Source: Pseudomonas bubulae
GTDB lineage: Bacteria > Pseudomonadota > Gammaproteobacteria > Pseudomonadales > Pseudomonadaceae
Length of the DNA: 64,000 nt
Assembly (NCBI RefSeq): GCF_037023725.1
Contig: NZ_CP146077.1
Span: forward strand, 2,579,001 to 2,643,000
Direction of reading: 5' to 3'
Shown piece by piece: positions 7,112 through 13,784 of the stretch (position 1 is its first letter; each line of letters begins with the position of its first letter). Under the pieces are notes generated by a model, which saw only the letters and a program-made list of their open reading frames with translations, made no database searches and was not told where the DNA came from. Both the position numbers and the translations under genes were made by a program.

Positions 7112-7717
7112 TCAGCAGTTGAATACCGGTGCGTAGCGTTCTTCGCGCTTCTTGAAGTGGACAGGTGCCATCGGGACTTTCTCACCGTTCACGAAAATAT
7201 CCGGAAAGGTTACGGTGAAGTCATCCATATCCCCTTTGCCCAAGGGCGTTCCCTTGAAGCCCGCGTGGAATATTTTCCTCGGATCAAAACCGGTTTCCAG
7301 CTGTTCAACGCTGACCTGATAAGACTGCCCTGTAGCCAGTTGCACGGTTACCATGGGCGATGCGGCACTCACCCAAAGGTCGGGCGGGGTCTGTTTGAGC
7401 GCAGCGCTGCGTTGTTCCGGGGTGTTCAGGTTGAGCAGGTAAGGCGGTTTGTACAGGCGACCGAAGAGGCGCAGTTCCGTGTCAGTTGAGCGCTTGTTGC
7501 TTGGCCAGCTGGATGTACCCGGCGGTGCTGCATAAACCAGCACATGAACCCAGTCGAGTTCTTCAGAAAGAGGCGTATAGCTCATCGCCGCCTTTGGCCC
7601 GGGGCAGGTACGCTCGAGGAGGGCGTTTTGGCCCACGGCTGATTCTGGATGCAGATAGGGCCCTGTACTGCATCCCGCGAGCAGTACCAACAGCGCATAC
7701 AAGGTGTGTTTTTTCAT
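7112..7717 (-). CDS. predicted lipoprotein
   Basis: This 201-residue protein has a lipobox (MKKHTLYALLVLLAGCS, Cys16). The mature domain of about 185 residues has no membrane helix. It contains motifs such as PGPKAAMSYTPLSEELDWV and GDMDDFTVTFPDIFVNGEKV, suggesting a beta-rich periplasmic domain. It stands alone just outside the attachment site. I do not recognise a characterised family. Confidence 0.65.
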   Translation of the reverse strand: MKKHTLYALLVLLAGCSTGPYLHPESAVGQNALLERTCPGPKAAMSYTPLSEELDWVHVLVYAAPPGTSSWPSNKRSTDTELRLFGRLYKPPYLLNLNTPEQRSAALKQTPPDLWVSAASPMVTVQLATGQSYQVSVEQLETGFDPRKIFHAGFKGTPLGKGDMDDFTVTFPDIFVNGEKVPMAPVHFKKREERYAPVFNC

Positions 7718-7788
7718 AGGGGCAACTCCATTTGCTGCGCGATAAGCCGCTAGTTCGACGTCTGGGCTGCTTGATTCAAGCTAAGAAT

Positions 7789-8676
7789 TTATTTTGAAAC
7801 TGCAAAATTGAATGCCGGCTCTTGTAGGCTCGCTTTGATCAATGCTGCGAGTTCACGCGTGGCTGGTGTGGGAGCCTCAGTACAGCTATGAATCATGTAA
7901 CCAAGGTGTGGTACAGGGGGCAAGCCTGAAACGATGTCGAGATGGCCCGGTAGCCCGATGCGGGTTCTTAGCGTCAAGCCTAATCCAGCAGCAACGGCGG
8001 CCCATATACCGGCAACGCTGGGGCTGGTCAGGGCGATTCGCCAGGGGATATTCGCCGCATCCAGTGCCTGGGTGGCGGCACTGCGCAACACGCACGGCGC
8101 ATCAAACAGGATCAATGGCAGCGGTGAGTCATCCATCATGGTTGGCAGTCGTGTGTTACGAGCCCCGATCCAGTGCATCGGCGTTTCACCCAGTCTCGTC
8201 GCAAGCGGCGAATTGCGCTCCGTGTCCCATGTTAGGGCCAAGTCCAGGCCGGTGCTTTCTACCATTGAAAGTAATTCAGCGTTTCGCGCAATCCTGACTT
8301 CAAGATTCACCATTGGGTAGGCTTGAACGAAGCGTCGCAGGATGTCGCTGAGGAAATGCTCCCCAAAATCTTCTTGAACTCCGAAGCGAACGGTTCCGGT
8401 CGTCTGGCTTTCATGCAGGCTCAAGAAAATCCCGTCGTTGAGCTCCAGTAGCCGGCGGGCGTGGCTGAGCAGGGTTTCTCCCACAGGTGTCAAGACCAGG
8501 CCACGTCCTGATCTGGCCAACACCGGGGTGCCCATCTGCTCTTCAAGTTTCTTCAATTGAGCGCTCACTGCGGACGTAGATCGACCGAGGCAATCCGCAG
8601 CCTTGGCAAAGCTGTTGAACTCAACGCCGGTGACGAAGGTGCGCAATACAGCGAGATCGAAAGTTGGACGGCGCAT
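7789..8676 (-). CDS. LysR family transcriptional regulator
   Basis: The ATG at 8676 gives a 295-residue protein beginning MRRPTFDLAVLRTFVTG, the usual LysR opening; an upstream ATG would add 53 unlikely residues. The N-terminal winged helix-turn-helix (SFAKAADCLGRSTSAVSAQL) is followed by a substrate-binding domain (TGTVRFGVQEDFGEHFLSDI). The gene is divergent from the decarboxylase-like/tautomerase pair, about 110 bases apart, so it probably controls that pair and itself. The inducer is unknown. Confidence 0.9.
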   Translation of the reverse strand: MRRPTFDLAVLRTFVTGVEFNSFAKAADCLGRSTSAVSAQLKKLEEQMGTPVLARSGRGLVLTPVGETLLSHARRLLELNDGIFLSLHESQTTGTVRFGVQEDFGEHFLSDILRRFVQAYPMVNLEVRIARNAELLSMVESTGLDLALTWDTERNSPLATRLGETPMHWIGARNTRLPTMMDDSPLPLILFDAPCVLRSAATQALDAANIPWRIALTSPSVAGIWAAVAAGLGLTLRTRIGLPGHLDIVSGLPPVPHLGYMIHSCTEAPTPATRELAALIKASLQEPAFNFAVSK

Positions 8677-8784
8677 CGGATAATCCACAAATTTGGAACA
8701 GTTGCTCCTATTAAATCTGATATTCGCAATTACCGCGACTTGATAGTTTTGCCAGATTGACAAGGTAATTCGGGGATTAAGGTC

Positions 8785-9120
8785 GTGAATACATTTAAGG
8801 ATAGCGGGCGAGAGCACGTGGGCAGATTCCCGCAAAAGTTTGCCGATTTAACTGACCATACCCTGTTTGGTGATATGTGGAAGCGAACGCAATTGACACC
8901 CCGTGAGCGCAGCCTGGTGACGGTGGCTGCGCTAGTGGCGATGTACCGGCTGGAGCAACTGCCGTTCCATTTGAGTCGAGCGCTGGACAACGGTTTGAGT
9001 GATGATGAATTGGAGGAAGTCATGACCCATCTGGCGTTCTATTCAGGCTGGCCGACGGCTGCTTCTGGCCTGAAGCAGCTCCGCGATGTGCAAGCCAGTC
9101 GTGCTCCCAGCCAAGGGTAA
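8785..9120 (+). CDS. carboxymuconolactone decarboxylase family protein
   Basis: This 111-residue protein starts at a GTG after a GGGGATTAAGG ribosome-binding region. It has the CMD/AhpD-like core TPRERSLVTVAALVAMYRLE and DDELEEVMTHLAFYSGWPTA. The AhpD CxxC thiol pair is absent, so it is closer to the decarboxylase-like branch than to AhpD peroxidases. It is followed 6 bases later by a tautomerase gene and faces a LysR regulator. Together they suggest a small inducible module acting on a lactone, quinone or aromatic-derived compound. The substrate cannot be read from sequence. Confidence 0.85.
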   Translation: MNTFKDSGREHVGRFPQKFADLTDHTLFGDMWKRTQLTPRERSLVTVAALVAMYRLEQLPFHLSRALDNGLSDDELEEVMTHLAFYSGWPTAASGLKQLRDVQASRAPSQG

Positions 9121-9126
9121 CTATTT

Positions 9127-9501
9127 ATGCCATTTGCACGTATTTCACTGCATCGCGGAAAGTCCGCTGCGTATCTGCAGGCGCTATCCCAAGGGGTGCA
9201 TGACGCTCTGGTCGAGAGTTTTGAGGTGCCTGGCGCAGATCGCTTCCAGGTCATCCATCAGCATGATGTCGGTGAGCTGATTTTCAATCCCGAGTACCTG
9301 GGCGGGCCGCGCAGTCATGATTTTGTGTTGATTGCTATCACCGCTGGCCGTTCACGAAGCGTCGAAACGAAACAGCATTTCTACCGCACTCTGGTCGAGA
9401 AACTTAACGAGGCTACTGGGCTCAGCGAGGAAGATGTCATGGTGGTAATTACCACCACAGGCAGTGAGGATTGGTCGTTTGCTGGCGGTCGGGGTAACTA
9501 G
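9127..9501 (+). CDS. tautomerase family protein
   Basis: This 124-residue protein keeps the catalytic N-terminal proline after Met (MPFARISLHRGKS), as in the 4-oxalocrotonate tautomerase superfamily. The long form with HDVGELIFNPEYLGGPRSHD matches the Tautomerase_2 group. It should act as a small enol-keto isomerase or a related proline-based enzyme. It is in an operon with the preceding CMD-family gene. No specific substrate is implied by the neighbours. Confidence 0.85.
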   Translation: MPFARISLHRGKSAAYLQALSQGVHDALVESFEVPGADRFQVIHQHDVGELIFNPEYLGGPRSHDFVLIAITAGRSRSVETKQHFYRTLVEKLNEATGLSEEDVMVVITTTGSEDWSFAGGRGN

Positions 9502-9662
9502 CTCGCGGACCTTGCGGGGATTTGCACCACCATGCTGTGCATCTTTTAATTCTGAGATAATGGTGAAACGCCACGCAGCCCTTGATCACGCGGGGCATGG
9601 TTTATCATGACTTGACCCAAGCATTAGGTGGTAGAGTCTTGGTTCTCGTTAAGGATGAGACC

Positions 9663-10394
9663 ATGCCCGGGGAAGAGCAGGCCGTTTCTGAGCGCGCCGT
9701 AGCGTTTGCAAAGCTAAATCGAACTAGCGTTGCCCGGGAATTGGCATCCTTGGATCGATATCCGTGCGATGAGTACCCCGTCTCGGTGTTTATGGCGGGG
9801 TCGCCAGGAGCAGGGAAAACTGAAGTGTCCAGGGCGTTTATTCAAATGATGCAGGCCGGAGGATCGTGTGCGTTACGAATCGATCCGGATGATTTTCGGT
9901 GCTACTTCCCTGAATACACGGGGCTTAACTCCAGTCTTTTCCAGCGAGGGGTGACCACTTTTGTTGAGCGCACTTTGGACTTGGTTTACCAGCAGCGTCA
10001 GTCTTTTTTGCTGGATGGGACACTTGCGAATCTCGATGTAGCAAGGCGGAATATCTCCCGCGCTCTTGATAAAGAAAACAGGTCGGCCCAAATTATCTAC
10101 GTGTACCAGAGGCCAGAACTTGCATGGGAGTTTGTGCTTGCAAGGGAGAAAAAAGATGGAAGGAACATTCCCTGTTTAGAGTTTGTCAGGCAGTTCTATG
10201 CTGCAAAGGCATCTGTTTGCGCGCTTAAGCGTGAATTTGACGCTGCTTTGCAGGTAGATGTAATCATCAAGGATATCGATGGTGGAAATGAAGACATTGG
10301 GATCGACCTTTCAGCTGGTGAAATTGACGGGTTCGTCAACCAGCCCTATGATCACCTCGAGCTTGAAAGAATTTTGAACGGAGTACCCCAATGA
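9663..10394 (+). CDS. zeta-toxin family P-loop kinase
   Basis: I place the start at the ATG at 9663 (AAGGA 8 bases upstream), giving 243 residues; an upstream start would add 27 unconserved residues. The protein opens MPGEEQAVSERAVAFAKLNR and has a Walker A motif (MAGSPGAGKTEVSRAF, about residues 44-59) and the following IDPDDFRCYFPEY. This is the zeta-toxin family layout. Zeta toxins phosphorylate UDP-N-acetylglucosamine; whether this protein does is unknown. Its stop overlaps the next small gene by four bases. There is no epsilon antitoxin upstream. Confidence 0.8.
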   Translation: MPGEEQAVSERAVAFAKLNRTSVARELASLDRYPCDEYPVSVFMAGSPGAGKTEVSRAFIQMMQAGGSCALRIDPDDFRCYFPEYTGLNSSLFQRGVTTFVERTLDLVYQQRQSFLLDGTLANLDVARRNISRALDKENRSAQIIYVYQRPELAWEFVLAREKKDGRNIPCLEFVRQFYAAKASVCALKREFDAALQVDVIIKDIDGGNEDIGIDLSAGEIDGFVNQPYDHLELERILNGVPQ

Positions 10395-10585
10395 AAGGCG
10401 AAAATGCAGCAGTCGCTTCGACGAAGGTGAATGCCTCTTCGAAGATGTCTGAGTTTTTCCGCCACGGCTCCGTGGAGGAAAGGCGAGCGGTCTATCTCAT
10501 GGCAGCCAATGTCGCCATCAACGAGCAGAAGGATGTCATTCGCTCAGTTAAGTCTGGCGAATTTCTGATCACGAAACGCAAATAG
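10391..10585 (+). CDS. 64-residue partner of the zeta-like kinase, possible antitoxin
   Basis: The small protein (MKGENAAVASTKVNASSKMS...) is translated from an ATGA overlap with the kinase gene, so the two are almost certainly co-translated. It is polar and probably mainly helical (SVEERRAVYLMAANVAINEQ) and shows no DNA-binding motif. By position it could neutralise the kinase; that role is inference. It is unlike the epsilon antitoxins I know. An intrinsic terminator follows directly. Confidence 0.65.
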   Translation: MKGENAAVASTKVNASSKMSEFFRHGSVEERRAVYLMAANVAINEQKDVIRSVKSGEFLITKRK

Positions 10586-10603
10586 CCTTCTCCGGACGTC
10601 CTA

Positions 10604-10629
10604 AACCCAGCCCTCGTGCTGGGTTTTTT
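10604..10629 (+). terminator. intrinsic terminator after the zeta-like module
   Basis: AACCCAGC and GCTGGGTT form an eight-base stem around a short loop, followed by a run of T (TTTTTT). It ends the kinase/small-protein operon. Confidence 0.9.
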
Positions 10630-10644
10630 CATTTGGCAGTCTGC

Positions 10645-10820
10645 CAGTTGCCTCCGAGAGAAACCATCGCACCCACAAAGCGCTCAGCTTTCTTCTGTGT
10701 GTCTACGAGTCAGCTATTTATGACGCTCCCACCAGTACTCCGGATCTGCACCACCCAGAGGTCACGCTTCGGGTAGAGGCAACGCTATCGATTGAGTGGT
10801 AGTAGATGCTGAAGTGGCCC
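10645..10820 (-). pseudogene. decayed copy of the lipoprotein C-terminus at 4414-4590
   Basis: On the minus strand the segment aligns by eye over about 165 bases with the end of the lipoprotein gene at 4414-4878. Shared stretches include CAGCTTTCTTCTG and CACAAA.CG.TCAGC. Relative to that gene there is a one-base loss in the codons for SVALYSK and a TGA where the intact gene has TCT (after GTCATAAATAGC). No start or signal peptide is present. It is a non-functional fragment that records a past duplication of this part of the accessory DNA. Confidence 0.75.
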
Positions 10821-10868
10821 GGTTTCTGCGTATAACGGGCAGTCACCAGACCCATTCAAGGACATAAA

Positions 10869-11384
10869 ATGCTTATTGTCTTCAGCGGCCTTCCAGGCAC
10901 CGGAAAAACGACTATCGCAAGCGAGCTTGCCGGCAGAGCGGGTGCCGTCTACCTAAGGGTCGATACCATCGAACAGGCGATTCGAAACGCCGGCGTTCTT
11001 GCAAAAGAGGTGGGCAAGAGCGGTTACATGGTCGCCAATGAGCTTGCTCTGAGCAATCTTCGTTTTGGCCACACGGTTATAGTCGACTGTGTAAACCCGG
11101 TCGTTGAAAGCCGACAGGCATGGAGTGATATTGCTCAGCGCGCTGATGTGCCCTTGGTCAACATTCAGGTGATCTGTTCTGACAGGCGCGAGCACCAGCG
11201 TCGGGTGGAAACCAGGGAGGTCGATATTCCCGGGCTGACGCCCCCAACCTGGCAGTCTGTTCTCGATCATGAATATGAGGCGTGGGGCACTGCTCCATTC
11301 AGCATCGACACGGCCTTGACTTCTAAGGCGCAGGCTGTGGCGCTGATCACTGAAACGCTTTTATCCAGGGCGCGTCTGCTCTGA
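10869..11384 (+). CDS. AAA_33-type P-loop kinase
   Basis: This 171-residue single-domain ATPase has an N-terminal Walker A (FSGLPGTGKTTIASELA). RVDTIEQAIRNAG follows, then VIVDCVNPVVESRQAW (Walker B region) and a lid-like basic segment (CSDRREHQRRVETREVDIPG). The size and layout suit the small kinases grouped with zeta toxin, chloramphenicol phosphotransferase and tRNA/nucleotide kinases. The target is unknown. It is the second P-loop kinase within 1.3 kb but is separated from the first by a terminator. Confidence 0.8.
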   Translation: MLIVFSGLPGTGKTTIASELAGRAGAVYLRVDTIEQAIRNAGVLAKEVGKSGYMVANELALSNLRFGHTVIVDCVNPVVESRQAWSDIAQRADVPLVNIQVICSDRREHQRRVETREVDIPGLTPPTWQSVLDHEYEAWGTAPFSIDTALTSKAQAVALITETLLSRARLL

Positions 11385-11429
11385 AGGCGTTCAATGCGCC
11401 CCCGGTTCTCCTGGAGCCGGTTATCTGTC

Positions 11430-11509
11430 CGCATCGGAGTGCGATCTGCCTGATGCTTGTCAGCTGCGCTTGTGCGCTGGCCGGCAGCCCCGGATCACAC
11501 TCCGATGCG
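11430..11509. other. highly structured intergenic element, candidate non-coding RNA
   Basis: A 17-base arm (11430-11446, CGCATCGGAGTGCGATC) pairs with 11493-11509 at all but one position. Inside the 46-base loop two more hairpins are possible: CTGA/TCAG at 11450-11463 and GCGC-TTGT-GCGC at 11466-11477. Together these make a three-way-junction shape. It lies in a gene-free gap of about 430 bases (11385-11814), which otherwise holds nothing I can name. A structured small RNA, a recombination site or a degenerate REP-like element are all possible. Confidence 0.4.
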
Positions 11510-11814
11510 ACCTCCCGTGAGGGATCGGGCAGTTAGCGACAGGCTGTCGTTGGCGCTGGTTGTTCGGTGCGGTTCTATACCTGTAATTGAAGCTTGATCA
11601 GGTCAACTTGCACTGCTTTTTGCAGATTTATTCACCGTCGGTTGTCATTCTGCTCCCCAATTAACCAACACCAAGCAGGCGTAAGTGGGTGGGTCAGGTA
11701 GGGGCGTGTGCCCCAGTACGCAGTCTTTGCGAGGGCGGGAGCAGCCGCGGGTGTCGAGGAATCATTGGTCGTTTTTATTGTCATATTTATGACCTTTTCT
11801 TTCAGGACGCTCAA

Positions 11815-12042
11815 ATGAAGCGCACAACCCTATTGATCCTGGCCGTCTCAGGCGCTTTTCTGCTGGGCGGCTGCGCGCCTGTCTGGTACGACGGGGGGCG
11901 GCATGGTCACGATCGAGGTTACGACTCGGGCCGTGGATACGATCGCGGGCATGATGATCGGGGTTATGACCGCGGCTACGATCGTCGCGACAATGATCGC
12001 CGTTATGACCGCAATCGCGATCGTGATGACAGGGACGACTGA
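11815..12042 (+). CDS. small lipoprotein with RGYDRG-type repeats
   Basis: The 75-residue protein has a lipobox signal (ILAVSGAFLLGGC). Its mature part is very low in complexity: repeats of RGYD/DRGH/DRRD built from Arg, Asp, Gly and Tyr. Similar short Arg/Asp-rich lipoproteins occur widely in Pseudomonas without known function. The tail is probably disordered and highly charged on the envelope surface. The start at 11815 is chosen because the signal peptide begins there. A perfect 10-bp hairpin follows 18 bases after the stop. Confidence 0.7.
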   Translation: MKRTTLLILAVSGAFLLGGCAPVWYDGGRHGHDRGYDSGRGYDRGHDDRGYDRGYDRRDNDRRYDRNRDRDDRDD

Positions 12043-12060
12043 TCCTCTGGTGCTTTAACT

Positions 12061-12085
12061 GCGCAGCGTGTCATCCACGCTGCGC
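12061..12085. terminator. strong hairpin, possible terminator
   Basis: GCGCAGCGTG and CACGCTGCGC form a perfect ten-base-pair stem around TCATC, 18 bases after a stop codon. The downstream T tract is weak (TTCAGGTTATT), so it may instead protect the RNA 3' end. Confidence 0.55.
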
Positions 12086-12287
12086 TTCAGGTTATTAACT
12101 GCTGGCTCAATCAATTCCCGCCATTTGTTTCACCTCTGCAATATCCCTGCTTCGCGGAAACAAACCGGACATCTGCCAGCAATTGCGTTCAGGCAAGCTG
12201 TGCGCAATTAGTCCCGCCGCGCTCGTTCTGGCACCCGGGGCTGATGAGAACCCTCCTGTAAAACATCGTCCCGGGAATTCCTGCTCC

Positions 12288-12956
12288 ATGCGAACCAGTC
12301 TTTCGCTGCCGCTGCTGGCTGCCTTGTCCATTTTGCTTGCGGCCTGTGCCAGCAAGACCATCCCGCCCGAAGAGTTTTCGGGCTATCTGTCCGATTACAG
12401 CCAGTTGGCGCAAAAGCAGTTGCCTTCCGGGCAGGCCGTACTGTCCTGGGTAAGCCCTGATCTGGATATCAGCCATTACACCGGCGTCTATATCGAGCCA
12501 AGCCAGTTTTACCCGTGGGTGCTACCGACCGGGCGGGGGCCACAGTCCACGCTGTCGGCCGTAACCGGTTATTACGATGCTGCGCTCAAGCGCGAACTGG
12601 GCAAGGTCATGACGGTTGTCGCGGCCCCGGGCCCTGGCACGCTGATTGTCAGGCCGGCCATAGTCTCGCTCTCGGCTAGTACCCAGGGCCTGCGGTTTTA
12701 TGAGTATTTGCCCGTGACCCTGCTCGCCGCTGGGGTCAGCACGGCGGTCGGGATGCGTGATCAGGACAGTGAAATCAGCACCGAGATCGCCGTGATCGAT
12801 GCCGCTGACCAGCAGGTGGTCGCGCAAGTGGTGCGCAAGGGGACAGGGTTGGCGCTGGAAAATGATTCTCAGGTCATGACGCTGGATGATTTCAAGCTGG
12901 TGCTCGATGGCTGGGCGCTTGATATGCGCCGCGAATACTTGTCCAGCCGCCATTGA
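12288..12956 (+). CDS. DUF3313 family lipoprotein
   Basis: The start at 12288 gives a 222-residue protein with a lipobox (LLAALSILLAAC). DUF3313-like blocks follow: EEFSGYLSDYSQL, YTGVYIEPSQFYPWV and VRPAIVSLSASTQGLRFYEY, ending in a domain with AVIDAADQQVVAQVVRKG. Members are envelope lipoproteins of unknown function. It is a single-gene unit with its own terminator just downstream. Confidence 0.8.
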   Translation: MRTSLSLPLLAALSILLAACASKTIPPEEFSGYLSDYSQLAQKQLPSGQAVLSWVSPDLDISHYTGVYIEPSQFYPWVLPTGRGPQSTLSAVTGYYDAALKRELGKVMTVVAAPGPGTLIVRPAIVSLSASTQGLRFYEYLPVTLLAAGVSTAVGMRDQDSEISTEIAVIDAADQQVVAQVVRKGTGLALENDSQVMTLDDFKLVLDGWALDMRREYLSSRH

Positions 12957-12980
12957 GAGCCGGTCAAGGGTTGGTCCGGG

Positions 12981-13006
12981 GCTCGCCGAAAGGCGGGCTT
13001 TTTTTT
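12981..13006 (+). terminator. intrinsic terminator after the DUF3313 gene
   Basis: GCTCGCC, GAAA, GGCGGGC (one G.T pair) and a run of eight T, starting 25 bases after the stop codon. Confidence 0.9.
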
Positions 13007-13028
13007 GTCTGCGATTTGTCTGACTCCT

Positions 13029-13235
13029 TCACACGACTTCAAGTGCCGCCTGAATCTGATCGGCGTACTTGCTCAGGTTATTCATCTCTGTCTGTAACTG
13101 ACCGGAGCTGGCTGAGTTCAGCACCTTGGACTGGATCAAGGTCAAAGCAGCCGCGACGGCCAGTTCACGTTTGCCTTCCGGACTGGCAGCACCAAAGGGG
13201 GTATCGCCCCGGAGGTTTTTGAAGTGCTCAGACAT
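13029..13235 (-). CDS. small cytoplasmic protein, unknown function
   Basis: This 68-residue protein (MSEHFKNLRGDTPFGAASPE...) is preceded by GGAGAGC about 6 bases from the ATG. It looks all-helical (LAVAAALTLIQSKVLNSASS and LSKYADQIQAALEVV), with no cysteine and no membrane segment. It faces the DUF3313 gene and is read away from the cellulose operon. A 25-base palindrome lies 34 bases upstream of its start. I do not recognise a characterised family. Confidence 0.6.
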   Translation of the reverse strand: MSEHFKNLRGDTPFGAASPEGKRELAVAAALTLIQSKVLNSASSGQLQTEMNNLSKYADQIQAALEVV

Positions 13236-13268
13236 GATGCTCTCCTTATCGTTGCGGGTTTGAAACCT

Positions 13269-13293
13269 GTTACTACCGGTAACCGGTAATAAC
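13269..13293. promoter_or_regulatory. 25-base palindrome, possible operator
   Basis: The segment GTTACTACCGGT-A-ACCGGTAATAAC reads the same on both strands except for one pair. It is placed 34 bases upstream of the small gene at 13029-13235, where a repressor or activator would bind. The binding protein is unknown. The rest of the gap to the cellulose operon (13294-13628) shows nothing else I can support. Confidence 0.45.
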
Positions 13294-13628
13294 TAAAGTT
13301 TAGGGTAGGATTGATGGCGCGCATCGAAAAGGGCCTGAAAACAGCCTGGTAGACATGGTTGTGCCCGAAAGTACCGGCATGAATCTGAGGAACCGATCAG
13401 GGTGACCAGCGGTGCACCGTTAGTCGCTGCGTAACGTTCAACTTTGTTCATAATGGCGCGCTAATTGCTGTCTGTCGGTCCGCCAATGGATCACTCGTCT
13501 AATTGATGTGCATTTCCTGCGCATTTTCCGGTCTTTCCGGCCTTCGCGTATAAGCCTCGTCATTACAAAGGATTGGGTTGATTGGTTGAGAGCGACGCGA
13601 GCAGCGCCAAATAAAAATAGCCGTATTC

Positions 13629-13705
13629 GTCAATAAAATGGCGAATAGCCTGATTATTTGTGCTTGCAATTACGATATTAATCCAAATTTGTTCAATTTA
13701 TTGAC
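13629..13705. promoter_or_regulatory. two FleQ-like boxes upstream of the cellulose operon
   Basis: TTCAATTTATTGAC at 13692-13705 matches the reverse complement of the published FleQ consensus GTCAATAAATTGAC at 13 of 14 positions. A second, weaker copy (GTCAATAAAATGGC) lies at 13629-13642. FleQ is the c-di-GMP-responsive regulator that represses or activates exopolysaccharide genes in Pseudomonas. The boxes lie 80-156 bases upstream of bcsQ, so transcription as well as enzyme activity is probably tied to c-di-GMP. Confidence 0.65.
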
Positions 13706-13784
13706 GATATCATTGTGATGGCTTATTTTGACGCCCTGTTGCTGGCCATGCGTCGTGAATACTCAGTCCGGAAGGAACCTACTT

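Noticed and set aside
11632..11814. Minus-strand 60-residue frame before the repeat-rich lipoprotein
   Set aside because: The sequence (AAAPALAKTAYWGTRPYL...) resembles no family and the frame lacks a convincing start; it more likely is the promoter region of the lipoprotein gene.
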